From positions 186,001 through 250,000 of the forward strand of contig NZ_NHMP01000001.1 in NCBI RefSeq assembly GCF_002221595.1: a stretch of 64,000 bases of DNA, written 5' to 3'. Every line of letters begins with the position of its first letter. The first letter of the stretch is position 1. The position numbers and the translations under genes are program-made. The notes under the pieces were generated by a model. The model did no database searches. It was not told where the DNA came from and worked only from the letters and a program-made list of their open reading frames with translations. Source of the stretch: Turicimonas muris. GTDB lineage: Bacteria > Pseudomonadota > Gammaproteobacteria > Burkholderiales > Burkholderiaceae_F. Below are positions 38,952 through 48,975 of the stretch, piece after piece.

Positions 38952-39143
38952 GAACCGAAAATAAAAGATCGTCAAATAGACTAAAACAAAGTACAGAATT
39001 TCAGTAAAATCCTTGAAAATCAAGGATTTTCTCATATCGATCGAGATTTTTATTAGTCAAAGACGCCCAAAGAAAACAAAAGAAAATCAAAATAAAGTTT
39101 ATGGCATGGACTTTAGGCCTAAATTCTGAAATATTGCTTCTGA

Positions 39144-41122
39144 ACTTTACTAAACTAGATCTATCTCTCAAAATCTTTTAGCCGGATCGCTCAAACCCCT
39201 TATCCCAAACTTTGTTGGCCCTAGACTATATTCCTGAACTTTTCTTACCTAGATATAAAACTATCTAAGACAAATGTTCCCTCGGGCAACGGTACTCTTG
39301 CAAATTTGTAGTAGTCCCGTTGCTTGGGAGTGAGTTGATCCCAGAAATATTTCACCGGCGAAGTTCTCATGCACTTTGTCACTCCAACATAGTTAAGGTC
39401 GTCGATCATCTCCGGCACGCTGTTATCTGGAATGTTCCGAATTTTCTCTGTTTTAAGATACTCTTCTTCTGTTGTCTGATTAACACGATGACGAAGCATC
39501 ATGCGCAAACTCACAGCTAGATAAATAACAAAAATTTTGGCATGTAAAGAAGGTTCCTGACATCTGGCTCTCCTCCCGGCACATCGTTCTTTAAAGTTGT
39601 TGAAGCCTTTTTCGGCAACGTCTCGGCTTCTGTACTTGAACAGACATTCTCGCGGACTTGATATCGAATTTGATACCAGGTAGAACAAACCGGAATTTTG
39701 CTGAATGCTTAGCCATTCTTCACTTTTAAGCTCCCATTTTCTTTTTTCTCCTCTCCTAAAGTACGCCTTTAAAGAAGTACTCGGGTCGCCCAGTTTCTTA
39801 TTTATCCGCTTTTTTCTTTCTCTTTCGGTAATTTCTTCTAAACATCCATGAAGGATTAAATCGTCTCGATGAAGTTCACTCACGGCCTTATCCGGGCTGT
39901 AAAACATATGAACGTAGACCTCCGAATCAATCTGACCAAGCTCTTTGGATTGGAAGTTATAGTTCGCCTTGCATGCTCTTCCGAAGCATTCGTACTCCGG
40001 GATATATTCGAGAGGGTTTCGAGCCTTTAGAGTTTTCCAATTTGCTTTAAATGTATCGGCAATGATTGTGCTGTTGGACTTAACGGCCAGGATGAAATTG
40101 GTATGCCGAAGATATAGCAGCTTCAGGTTCTCAAAACTATCAAATCCTCTATCAAGGATTAAATTGATTGTGTCGACATCAATGTTCGAGTGATCTAGAA
40201 AAAGTTTTTTTAAAGTGGATACATCAGCCGTAGCTCCATTAAGCAGTTGATAGTCAATAGGTTCCCCGGTATTGCAATCCATCAGAATGCCAAGCACTAT
40301 CTGCGGCAAAGGATTGTGCTCTTTGTTAAAGCCGTATTTAACAAGCGGTATCGTTTCGGAGTAAGAAGAAATAGAAGTTGTGTCATAGGCCCAGTAATTG
40401 GGGTTGTTAGTTTCGGAACTCCTAGCGGCCCGCAATTTAAGATATTGATTACACTCGTCGAAAGTTATTGAGTCAAAAAGCTCTGTACAACCTTTGGCGC
40501 TGAGCGGCTGCCCAGGCAGTAAAGTCCGTTCTGCTGTATGAAAATAACTGTCGATATTAAGATGCGGGTGAACAAGAAAGTAAATGGCTAGAGAAATAAT
40601 ATCGGCAGCTTTTTCTGCCCAGACGGTTTTGAGATCTTCGAGGATTCCTGCCTGTTCTGCTATTTCTAAAAACAAATAGGAGGCTCCTGCATTCAGCCTT
40701 GATTGAGTGGTAGGCCCGAGACCCGGAGCGTTTCGATAAGTGAGAATGCAATGTTCCTTATCCCAGTAGAAGCTCAGGCCACGGAACTGAGGATTCTTGT
40801 TGAGAAATTTTTCGCTAAATTCAAAGGCACCCGTACTTTCATCAAGAATTCTTCCCACTGTTTCGCTGCTAATGCGCTTGGAAACACCGTCTACCCATTT
40901 ATTTTTATACCTGAGAACGTAAGAAGCATTTTTGGTTTTCTGAACTAACAGTGGGTGAAGTTCATTTGAAAGAGTTTGAAAAAGCATAGGGAGCCTCACT
41001 AGATATGAGTATTATACCTAGAAATAAAGATAAAACTAAACCTCAAACGGCCAAAACGGGCTCTGGATAAGGGGTTTGGGCTATCCGGCTAAAAGATTTT
41101 GAGAAATATATTTTAGTAAAGT
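39144..41122 (-). mobile_element. Insertion sequence, IS4 superfamily (IS1634-like)
   Basis: The element carries one transposase gene and has long imperfect terminal inverted repeats. The left end (39144-39215) and the right end (41068-41122) share ACTTTACTAAA, then after a short variable part CTCAAAATCTTTTAGCCGGAT and CAAACCCCTTATCC. I could not find a convincing target duplication, so the outer limits are approximate. It lies between tRNA-Leu(CAA) and tRNA-Thr(CGT). Confidence 0.85.
39245..40987 (-). CDS. Transposase, IS1634-like (DDE)
   Basis: The 581-residue transposase looks intact. The catalytic DDE residues are in WAYDTTSIS (first Asp) and LILDRGFDSF (second Asp). The final Glu is in a textbook Y-(2)-R-(3)-E-(6)-K signature, YRSRDVAEKGFNNFK, the mark of the IS4 superfamily. 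The start is the ATG at 40987 with GAGG 6 nt upstream; a GTG at 40999 in frame lies before it. No frameshift is seen, so the element may still be active. Confidence 0.9.
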   Translation of the reverse strand: MLFQTLSNELHPLLVQKTKNASYVLRYKNKWVDGVSKRISSETVGRILDESTGAFEFSEKFLNKNPQFRGLSFYWDKEHCILTYRNAPGLGPTTQSRLNAGASYLFLEIAEQAGILEDLKTVWAEKAADIISLAIYFLVHPHLNIDSYFHTAERTLLPGQPLSAKGCTELFDSITFDECNQYLKLRAARSSETNNPNYWAYDTTSISSYSETIPLVKYGFNKEHNPLPQIVLGILMDCNTGEPIDYQLLNGATADVSTLKKLFLDHSNIDVDTINLILDRGFDSFENLKLLYLRHTNFILAVKSNSTIIADTFKANWKTLKARNPLEYIPEYECFGRACKANYNFQSKELGQIDSEVYVHMFYSPDKAVSELHRDDLILHGCLEEITERERKKRINKKLGDPSTSLKAYFRRGEKRKWELKSEEWLSIQQNSGLFYLVSNSISSPRECLFKYRSRDVAEKGFNNFKERCAGRRARCQEPSLHAKIFVIYLAVSLRMMLRHRVNQTTEEEYLKTEKIRNIPDNSVPEMIDDLNYVGVTKCMRTSPVKYFWDQLTPKQRDYYKFARVPLPEGTFVLDSFISR

Positions 41123-41337
41123 CCAGGGTTACTAGCCGGCATAAGATTGACGCAAAGGTTTCAGAACTATCCGACCATTTTATCGGAGAGGAAGGTCTGT
41201 GTTGAGGAAAACGATGAAAATCCGAGAAAAGGTTCTTCGCGCCGCCATAGAGAAGGAGAGCGAAAAATGAGAGTTCACTAGATTGATTTCTTCGGCGTGG
41301 TTATTTGATTGAAAGATAACGGTGAAAAAGTTATTAA

Positions 41338-41413
41338 TGGTGCCGGTAAGAGGAGTCGAACCTCCGACCTTCGCATTACGAATGCGCTGCTCTACCAACT
41401 GAGCTATACCGGC
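41338..41413 (-). tRNA. tRNA-Thr(CGT)
   Basis: On the minus strand the cloverleaf is acceptor GCCGGTA/TACCGGC, D arm GCTC/GAGC, anticodon loop TTCGTAA (anticodon CGT) and T arm GGAGG/CCTCT-type, with encoded CCA (41338-41340). It is nearly identical in plan to E. coli thrW and reads ACG. Confidence 0.93.
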
Positions 41414-41427
41414 TCCAAAGAACGGTA

Positions 41428-41457
41428 ATTATATCTTAGGAATTTTTCCATTAGCAA
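41428..41457 (-). promoter_or_regulatory. Promoter of tRNA-Thr
   Basis: On the minus strand TTGCTA (41452-41457), an 18-nt spacer and a perfect TATAAT (41428-41433) precede the tRNA. Confidence 0.6.
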
Positions 41458-41572
41458 ATAGAAAATATGGAAAAAAGAGGAATTTTCTGCTGAGGAGGTA
41501 TGCCAGATGCGTGCTCTTTTCCATTTTGCTGATACAGGTTCTTAAAAAACTTAAAAAATTGTAATTCTTTAG

Positions 41573-41579
41573 AAGGAGG
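41573..41579 (+). promoter_or_regulatory. Strong Shine-Dalgarno without a matching start codon
   Basis: AAGGAGG at 41573-41579 is the strongest ribosome-binding sequence in this area, yet no ATG, GTG or TTG lies 5-12 nt after it. The nearest starts are TTG at 41598 (a 21-codon frame overlapping tsaE) and ATG at 41608 (four codons, then TAG in the tsaE frame). The tsaE ATG at 41629 is 49 nt away. Confidence 0.45.
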
Positions 41580-41628
41580 CTAACCGAACCATTATCATTG
41601 TCATACGATGTCCAATTTGTAGTTAATT

Positions 41629-42120
41629 ATGTGTGCACCTCTTTTAAAAAATCTCTCCGATGAACATGAAATGGAACTGCTTGGGCAAGATCTAGCCAAA
41701 GGTTTAGACAGCCTGAAAGATCTGATTAAAGAAAAAGGTCTGACTATACGATTAAACGGAGATTTAGGAGCAGGGAAGACTACCTTGACTCGAGCTATTT
41801 TGCGAGGCTTGGGTTATCAAAGAAGAGTGAAAAGTCCTACATTTTCTTTATTGGAAATTTATAAACTTGAGGCGTTTACTCTTAATCATTTTGATTTCTA
41901 TAGATTCGAGACACCAGAAGAATTTGAAGATGCCGGATTCCGTGAAAACTATGGCCCCGGACAAGTAACAATATCAGAATGGACTTCTAAAGCAGAACCT
42001 TTCGTTCCGGAAGCAGATGTTGAAATCGATATCACCCAGGGAGCAGACGAGCAGACCAGAGAGGTCAAAATTTCTGCATGTAGTGAAGTTGCTCAAAACC
42101 TTCTAGCAAAAATTAAATAA
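41629..42120 (+). CDS. tsaE: tRNA threonylcarbamoyladenosine biosynthesis ATPase TsaE
   Basis: TsaE is the ATPase that works with TsaB-TsaD to make t6A in tRNA. The 163-residue protein has the P-loop GDLGAGKTTLTRAILRG (about 44-60), VKSPTFSLLEIY and HFDFYRFETPEEFEDAGF. The ATG at 41629 has no clear ribosome-binding site, but a start further downstream would remove family sequence. An in-frame TAG lies at 41620. The stop overlaps the start of the amidase gene by one base (TAATG). tsaE followed by an amiC-like amidase is a common betaproteobacterial and gammaproteobacterial pair. Confidence 0.93.
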   Translation: MCAPLLKNLSDEHEMELLGQDLAKGLDSLKDLIKEKGLTIRLNGDLGAGKTTLTRAILRGLGYQRRVKSPTFSLLEIYKLEAFTLNHFDFYRFETPEEFEDAGFRENYGPGQVTISEWTSKAEPFVPEADVEIDITQGADEQTREVKISACSEVAQNLLAKIK

Positions 42121-43550
42121 TGAGTGGAATAAGTAGAAGAACACTAGTAAATGAGGTCGGCGGTCTGATTTTGTTTTCTTTTTTGCCTATTTCCTCGGCA
42201 AAAGCAGCTCAGCTCGTTGACCTTAGAATTTGGCCATCTCCTGAATACACCCGTATCACGCTTGAACATGATGTACCGATTCCTTTTAAGTACACCATGG
42301 TTCGCAACGGTTCATCAGTGAAAATGGTCGTCCTTATTGAAGGACTGACTCTGACAACTAAGCTGAAAAACTTAGTGAGCAAGCAGCAGCCGAATGACCC
42401 CTATATTTCCGGGATTACAGCCTCTCAGTACAGTTCGAAGACAGTCCAGCTGGTTATTAATTTCAAGCAGGATGTTGATCCCCAGGTGTTCTCTTTGAAG
42501 CCGTTTGGAGAATACAAGTATCGACTCGTTTTTGACCTTTACCCTGCAGTCGAAAAGGATCCGATTATGGCGCTTATCCGTAAGGAGGAAAGTGAACCGG
42601 ATGCTATCGGAAGAATCCTTGCCCAGGTTGCCGAAGGCCAGCAGAGAATGGAAGAAAACCGCGCGGAAGCCGAACAGGATTCTATCGGTGATTTAATTGC
42701 CGGTATTACTTCCGGCAATATCGTGCCCATGAAACCCGGCGATCTGGGTTATATGGAACAGCCGTCTAAGGAAAAGCCGAAATCTTCGAAGGCTCCTGTA
42801 ACTAAACAGCCCAAGAAAGAACAACCAAAGACTACTCCTCGCAGGGGCAGAGAGAGAGTCCTCGTCGTAATGGTCGATCCGGGTCACGGCGGTGAGGATC
42901 CTGGCGCGGTTGGAAAGCGTTACCGTACGAAAGAAAAAGAAGTGGTTTTGTCCATTTCACGAATCCTAGTGGCTGAATTAAACAAAGTTCAAGGCTTCAA
43001 GGCCATGCTTACCCGAGATCGCGACTACTTCGTGCCGTTGAACAGAAGAGTTCAAAAGGCTAGAGCAGCCAAAGCAGATTTCTTTGTTTCCGTTCATGCG
43101 GATGCCTGGGTGAAGCCCACTGCGAGAGGATCCTCTATTTTTGCTTTAGATACCCGCGGACGTGTTTCAACTCAAAATAAATGGCTTGCCCGCAACCAGA
43201 ACAACGCTGACCTTATCGGAGGCGTCAATGTCACACGTCACGATAAGCAGATTGCAAAGATTTTGTTGGACATGTCTTTTACCGCACAGGTATCTGACAG
43301 TTTGGCCTACGGTAAAAAAATTCTGACTGAAATTGCCAAGATTAATACCCTGCATAAGTCCCGTGTTGAGCAGGCTAACTTTGCAGTGCTCAAGGCACCT
43401 GATATCCCTTCGGTTCTGGTGGAAACCGCCTTCATTTCTAATCCGCAGGAAGAACAGAAGCTCAGAACCCGTGCTTTCCAGAGAAAGGTGGCTTGTGCTA
43501 TAGGAAACGGAATTCTGAAAGGTTTCGGACGTTCGGGAAGTTTGTCCTAA
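42120..43550 (+). CDS. amiC: N-acetylmuramoyl-L-alanine amidase, AmiC type
   Basis: This periplasmic enzyme cleaves the peptide from MurNAc during daughter-cell separation. A twin-arginine-like signal (SRRTLV followed by a hydrophobic stretch and AKAAQ) leads. An AMIN targeting domain (about 32-135), a charged linker with K/P repeats (about 195-245) and a zinc-dependent Amidase_3 domain follow. Catalytic residues are in VDPGHGGEDPGA (His), KEKEVVLS (Glu), VSVHADAW (His) and LVETAFISNP (Glu). Length is 476 residues. It is translationally coupled to tsaE by a one-base overlap. Confidence 0.94.
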   Translation: MSGISRRTLVNEVGGLILFSFLPISSAKAAQLVDLRIWPSPEYTRITLEHDVPIPFKYTMVRNGSSVKMVVLIEGLTLTTKLKNLVSKQQPNDPYISGITASQYSSKTVQLVINFKQDVDPQVFSLKPFGEYKYRLVFDLYPAVEKDPIMALIRKEESEPDAIGRILAQVAEGQQRMEENRAEAEQDSIGDLIAGITSGNIVPMKPGDLGYMEQPSKEKPKSSKAPVTKQPKKEQPKTTPRRGRERVLVVMVDPGHGGEDPGAVGKRYRTKEKEVVLSISRILVAELNKVQGFKAMLTRDRDYFVPLNRRVQKARAAKADFFVSVHADAWVKPTARGSSIFALDTRGRVSTQNKWLARNQNNADLIGGVNVTRHDKQIAKILLDMSFTAQVSDSLAYGKKILTEIAKINTLHKSRVEQANFAVLKAPDIPSVLVETAFISNPQEEQKLRTRAFQRKVACAIGNGILKGFGRSGSLS

Positions 43551-43609
43551 GCTAAGGATGTTTTAGTTTACAATCAAACGATCATTTTCTTTTAGAGTTG
43601 GAGATAAGT

Positions 43610-44677
43610 ATGGCTCTCGTCTCGTTGCGCCAATTGTTAGATCACGCAGCTGAAAATAATTACGGTATTCCTGCATTCAATGTCAACAATCTTGAGCAGG
43701 TTCAAGCAATTATGCAGGCCGCCAGCGAAGTCAATGCTCCTGTTATCATGCAGGCTTCTGCAGGTGCCAGAAAGTATGCCGGAGAAAGATTCCTTGAACA
43801 CCTTATCAAGGCCGCAATTGAAACTTATCCGGAAATTCCTGTCTGTATGCATCAAGATCACGGACAAAGTCCTAAGGTCTGCGAAGGTGCTATTAATCTC
43901 GGTTTCTCTTCCGTCATGATGGACGGTTCCTTGATGAGCGACGGCAAGACCATTTCTACTTTTGACTACAACGTCGATGTCACTAAGACAGTTGTTGACA
44001 TGGCTCATAAGGTCGGTGTTTCCGTTGAAGGCGAACTTGGCTGCTTAGGTTCTTTGGAAACTATGAAAGGCGACAAAGAAGACGGTCACGGAACAGACGC
44101 TACAATGACTAAAGACCAGCTCTTGACTGATCCGGACCAAGCCGCTGAATTCGTTGAACAGACTCAGGTTGATGCTTTGGCCATCGCTATCGGTACAAGC
44201 CATGGCGCCTATAAGTTCACCCGTAAACCGACAGGAGATATTCTGTCCATTCAACGCGTCAAAGAAATTCACGCCAGAATCCCGAATACTCACTTAGTAA
44301 TGCATGGTTCTTCTTCCGTTCCTCAAGAATATCTTGAAGAAATCAGAAAGTACGGCGGTCAGTTTAAGACAACATACGGCGTTCCGGTCGAAGAAATTGT
44401 TGAAGCTATCAAGTACGGTGTCCGCAAGGTCAACATTGACACGGATATTCGTTTAGCAATGACAGCTGCCATTCGTAAGTACTTCGTAGAAAATCCGGAA
44501 GCATTTGACCCGCGCGCTTATTTGAAAGTCGCTAAGCAGGCTTCCGTGGATATGTGTAAATCCCGTTACATTGCTTTCGGTTGCGAAGGCCAGGCTTCCA
44601 AGATTAAACCGTTGCCATTGCCGGAAATGGCAAAGCTTTATTCCGAAGGCGTGTTAAAACAGAAAGTTAATTTCTAA
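43610..44677 (+). CDS. fba: Fructose-bisphosphate aldolase, class II
   Basis: Fba splits fructose 1,6-bisphosphate to DHAP and glyceraldehyde 3-phosphate in glycolysis/gluconeogenesis. The class II zinc site is seen in [10 protein letters not shown] and later in [11 protein letters not shown] and [11 protein letters not shown]. The proton donor region and [11 protein letters not shown] are also present. The 355 residues match the class IIB type common in Burkholderiales. The ATG at 43610 has GGAG upstream. dgkA follows 3 bp after the stop and is surely cotranscribed. Confidence 0.97.
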   Translation: MALVSLRQLLDHAAENNYGIPAFNVNNLEQVQAIMQAASEVNAPVIMQASAGARKYAGERFLEHLIKAAIETYPEIPVCMHQDHGQSPKVCEGAINLGFSSVMMDGSLMSDGKTISTFDYNVDVTKTVVDMAHKVGVSVEGELGCLGSLETMKGDKEDGHGTDATMTKDQLLTDPDQAAEFVEQTQVDALAIAIGTSHGAYKFTRKPTGDILSIQRVKEIHARIPNTHLVMHGSSSVPQEYLEEIRKYGGQFKTTYGVPVEEIVEAIKYGVRKVNIDTDIRLAMTAAIRKYFVENPEAFDPRAYLKVAKQASVDMCKSRYIAFGCEGQASKIKPLPLPEMAKLYSEGVLKQKVNF

Positions 44678-44680
44678 TAA

Positions 44681-45076
44681 ATGGATAATCAGCCTAAAAA
44701 CGCATCTGATTTAAAGGGTAGGTCGGGCATTACCCGACTTATCAATGCAACCAAGTACTCCAAACAAGGCTTAGTCGCAGGTTGGAAAAGCGAAGAAGCT
44801 TTGAGACAGGAAATCATTTTGGCCTGTGTGATGGTTCCAACCTCAGTCTTTTTGCCGATTGATTATTTGGAGAAGATCTTTCTGATTGCCTCCGTGTTTA
44901 TTGTTCTTGTTACGGAAGTTTTAAATTCAGCAATTGAAGCCGTGGTTGACAGATTTGGTACTGAAATTCATCCGCTCTCCGGCAAAGCCAAAGATTTAGG
45001 AAGTTTGGCTGTCCTGTTGGCACTTATTCTTTGTGCGATTGTCTGGGTTAGCATATTAGTACACAACTTTTTGTGA
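44681..45076 (+). CDS. dgkA: Diacylglycerol kinase
   Basis: DgkA is a small inner-membrane kinase that recycles diacylglycerol formed when membrane-derived glycans are modified. At 131 residues it has three transmembrane segments and the family signature EVLNSAIEAVVDR (catalytic Glu and Asn), followed by HPLSGKAKDLGSLAV. The first 15 residues are a hydrophilic leader. It is adjacent to fba. Two hairpins follow, then the IS1182 element. Confidence 0.95.
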   Translation: MDNQPKNASDLKGRSGITRLINATKYSKQGLVAGWKSEEALRQEIILACVMVPTSVFLPIDYLEKIFLIASVFIVLVTEVLNSAIEAVVDRFGTEIHPLSGKAKDLGSLAVLLALILCAIVWVSILVHNFL

Positions 45077-45120
45077 TTCTTCCTTAGGAAGAAAAGTCGA
45101 GAGGAGTTTTCGGGCTCCTC
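45077..45120 (+). terminator. Tandem hairpins downstream of dgkA
   Basis: TTCTTCC-TTA-GGAAGAA (45077-45093) and GAGGAG/CTCCTC (45101-45106 and 45115-45120) follow the dgkA stop. The T tracts are poor, so termination is plausible but not certain. Confidence 0.4.
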
Positions 45121-45181
45121 CTGCTATTTCGCAAGGCCGGATTTTTAACGAATCCAAAAACAAAGGGGCTGTTGCAAAATT

Positions 45182-45203
45182 CCCTCTTCCTAAGAGGGAT
45201 TTT
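45182..45203 (+). terminator. Hairpin inside the left end of the IS1182 element
   Basis: CCCTCTT-CCT-AAGAGGG (45182-45198) is followed by ATTTT. It would stop transcription entering the element from dgkA. Confidence 0.6.
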
Positions 45204-45296
45204 CACAGCCCTTCTTCTATTGACAAAAAGTATTCTATATAAGAATTATCCCGTTGATTTAAAAGCAAACAGAGGGAATCGAACCCCCTGCATGCT

Positions 45297-45331
45297 ATGG
45301 TGAAGTGTTCTATACCAAAGACACTTACCAT
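45297..45331 (+). promoter_or_regulatory. Hairpin sequestering the transposase start codon
   Basis: ATGGT plus AAGTGT (45297-45308, one bulged G at 45302) pairs with ACACTT plus ACCAT (45321-45331). The 12-nt loop leaves the transposase ATG (45330-45332) inside the 3' arm. Such a structure would reduce translation from read-through transcripts. Confidence 0.55.
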
Positions 45332-46979
45332 GGCCTATTTTACCGTTTCTGAGGACTTGCTTTTTTATGCCTGTCCCCTTCCGCTATCTGAGCGTAAAAA
45401 ACTTGACGCATATTTGTTACTTTTAGAGAAATCATCTGCTGGAAAATACTTAAAGCAGATAAACTTCGATTCTGAGCCTGGCAGACCAAAAATCGACCAG
45501 TGCCGACTCTTTGCTGCGGTTCTATATTGCTTTGCCCTTGGTAAAGCCTCTCTCCGAGAAATGGAGACGGCCTGCTTCACGGATCTAAGAATCATTTACT
45601 TAATCGGGGACGTCCAGCCAAGTGCAGCGAGTTTCTCTCGGTTCGTCACAAGTTTAATTCCAAATATGCCTGCTATTTTTGCGACAATAATGAAGCGCAT
45701 CTTTTCCGAATGCGGGAAAGATATGGACACGCTCTATTTGGACGGAAGCAAATTTGAAGCCAACGCTAACAAGTACAAATTTGTTTGGAAACCCACGACT
45801 CTTCATCTTCGACTAAGTGAGAAAGTGGCTAACCTATTGAAATTAATGCATCTAGAGGAAGGTCTGCCCAACGAAGGAGTTATTCCGGCAAAAACTATTA
45901 TGAAAAAAATAGAAGATGCAGAAAAAATATCTTCAACCGTCATAGGTGGTGGTGAAAAGGCTCTTTTAAAAATGAAATCTCAGCTTTCTCAGTACCTAAT
46001 AAGATCAATTGAGTACGAAGAGAAAAAAGCTATCTGCGGAGAATCTAGGAATTCTTACTACAAAACCGACCACGATGCTACTGCCATGTGCCTGAAGGAA
46101 GATTACTACAGTGGGTTAGGTAGCCAAATGCATGCTGCGTATAACACCCAAATCTTAGTGAGTAACGGTTTTATCGTTACGTACTACGTGTCACAAGACA
46201 GAACCGATGCGCGTACTCTTGCGCCGACATTAGACCAATTCTTCCAATGGTACGGAATTTATCCCAAAAGAGTTTGCGCAGACGCAGGCTATGGAAGTGT
46301 TAACAATTATGAATATTGTGAACAGAAAGGAATCCAAGCCTTCATCAAATACACAGCCTGGAACGGTGAAAAGACTGGAAGAAATCCTGCCACTTATGAG
46401 TACATCGATACACAAACTATCCGGTGTTTGGGAGGGCGCGTGGGAGAAAGAATACAGTGTCCCGAGGGCTATTATTCCAAGGCGGACTATGCTTTCTTCC
46501 TGGTCAAAAGCTGCGCTAAATGTGACTTTGAGGGCTATTGCAAACGCTTCTTAAAAAGCAAATCGAAAAGAAGCCGGATTTTTGAAATTCAACCACGTTG
46601 GGTCCAGTTGAAGCAACAAGCTAGAGACAGACTTCTGTCTCCCGAAGGCATAGAAATCAGAGTTAATAGGAGTTGTCAGGTTGAAGGTGCCTTCGGAGTA
46701 ATTAAGCAGAATATGGACTACAAAAGGTTCAGACGACGCTCGATGGGAAGGGTAACAGTCGAGTTCGCCTTGACTTGCCTAGGGATGAATATAAGAAAAT
46801 ATCTTAGGTTTGCAATGTCCGGCGTGCTCCCGTTTTATTGGGTTGCTCCTGAAAGTTTAAAGGCAGAAACTTTCAAAACTCCATCAGCAAAAAGAATAAA
46901 AAACCGAATGGAAAAGAAGCGAAAACTACAACCTAACGAGATAGCTAAAAAGGGGTATAGGAGAAAAGGGAAGTACTAA
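45330..46979 (+). CDS. Transposase, IS1182 family (DDE)
   Basis: From the ATG at 45330 the transposase has 549 residues. DDE residues are in LYLDGSKFEANANKYKF, VCADAGYGSVNNYEYC and QVEGAFGVIKQNMDYKRFRRR; the last is the IS1182/IS1380-type Glu helix. The zinc-like cysteines in SCAKCDFEGYCKRF precede it. The C terminus is very basic. There is no frameshift. Eleven in-frame codons upstream exist, but the ATG fits the family start MAYFTVSEDLL. Confidence 0.92.
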   Translation: MAYFTVSEDLLFYACPLPLSERKKLDAYLLLLEKSSAGKYLKQINFDSEPGRPKIDQCRLFAAVLYCFALGKASLREMETACFTDLRIIYLIGDVQPSAASFSRFVTSLIPNMPAIFATIMKRIFSECGKDMDTLYLDGSKFEANANKYKFVWKPTTLHLRLSEKVANLLKLMHLEEGLPNEGVIPAKTIMKKIEDAEKISSTVIGGGEKALLKMKSQLSQYLIRSIEYEEKKAICGESRNSYYKTDHDATAMCLKEDYYSGLGSQMHAAYNTQILVSNGFIVTYYVSQDRTDARTLAPTLDQFFQWYGIYPKRVCADAGYGSVNNYEYCEQKGIQAFIKYTAWNGEKTGRNPATYEYIDTQTIRCLGGRVGERIQCPEGYYSKADYAFFLVKSCAKCDFEGYCKRFLKSKSKRSRIFEIQPRWVQLKQQARDRLLSPEGIEIRVNRSCQVEGAFGVIKQNMDYKRFRRRSMGRVTVEFALTCLGMNIRKYLRFAMSGVLPFYWVAPESLKAETFKTPSAKRIKNRMEKKRKLQPNEIAKKGYRRKGKY

Positions 46980-47029
46980 CTCGAAAAACATCGAATTTTG
47001 CAACATCCCCTTTATTCATCTCAAGAAAA

Positions 47030-48412
<1,383 letters not shown>

Positions 48413-48433
48413 TTAAAAGATGTCATATTCTAG

Positions 48434-48467
48434 AAAAAAACAAGCCAGTCGGCAGAAGACTGGCTTG
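48434..48467 (-). terminator. Terminator of the lemA-TPM operon
   Basis: CAAGCCAGTC (48441-48450) and GACTGGCTTG (48458-48467) form a perfect 10-bp stem with a 7-nt loop. On the minus strand it is followed by seven T (48434-48440). Confidence 0.92.
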
Positions 48468-48480
48468 GCAACAGAGAGAT

Positions 48481-48975
48481 TTAGAGAATAATTGGACTGT
48501 TCGGCAAAGGATCATTTACCGGTTTATTCGGGAAATGCGCTGATAGAACTTTTGCCAGTTCGGTTATGGCTTCGCAAATTCCTTTTGCAAATAATTTTTG
48601 CTGAAACTTTTCGCTCATCTTATGAACGATGACATCGAGCTGCTCCTGCGTAAATAAGCGCGCCGCAGCTCTGTCTAAAACCAATTCAATCGCATGGTCG
48701 GATAGATTTAAATAAATCAAGACACCGTTGTTGTCTTCCGTATCCCAAACTCGATACTGAGCAAAGAGTTGCTCGGCTCGAGTGTGAGCTACAGAGTTTG
48801 ATTTCAAAATATCCAACGGAAGGCTTCTCTCAATAATGACCTCAAACTCTGCGGAGGTCGTGGTTTCTGCTTTTTCAATGCATTGAGTAATCTCTCCCAA
48901 AGCTTCTTCCGGGAAAGAATATTTCACCGGAATCGGAGAAAGGGCCCAATGTTTAAGGGTACGTAAAATTGTCAT
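48481..48975 (-). CDS. TPM domain protein (small)
   Basis: The 164-residue protein has a TPM-type domain (SAEFEVIIERSLP, AEQLFAQYRVWDTEDNNGVLIYLNLSDHAIELVLD, then FTQEQLDVIVHKM). It lacks a signal peptide and is predicted cytoplasmic. The ATG at 48975 overlaps the stop of the larger TPM gene by one base (TAATG). It is the last gene of a lemA-TPM-TPM operon and is followed by a strong terminator. TPM proteins are linked to photosystem repair in plants; in bacteria the role is unclear. Confidence 0.85.
   Translation of the reverse strand: MTILRTLKHWALSPIPVKYSFPEEALGEITQCIEKAETTTSAEFEVIIERSLPLDILKSNSVAHTRAEQLFAQYRVWDTEDNNGVLIYLNLSDHAIELVLDRAAARLFTQEQLDVIVHKMSEKFQQKLFAKGICEAITELAKVLSAHFPNKPVNDPLPNSPIIL

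Larger units (their letters stand above)
45162..47013 (+). mobile_element. Insertion sequence, IS1182 family
   Basis: The left end AAAGGGGCTGTTGCAAAATTC (45162 on) and the right end, whose reverse complement reads AAAGGGGATGTTGCAAAATTC (to 47013), form terminal inverted repeats differing at one base. GGGGCTGTTGCAAAA ends are typical for IS1182. A hairpin with T tract lies just inside the left end. One intact transposase gene fills the element, which sits between dgkA and purB. Confidence 0.92.
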
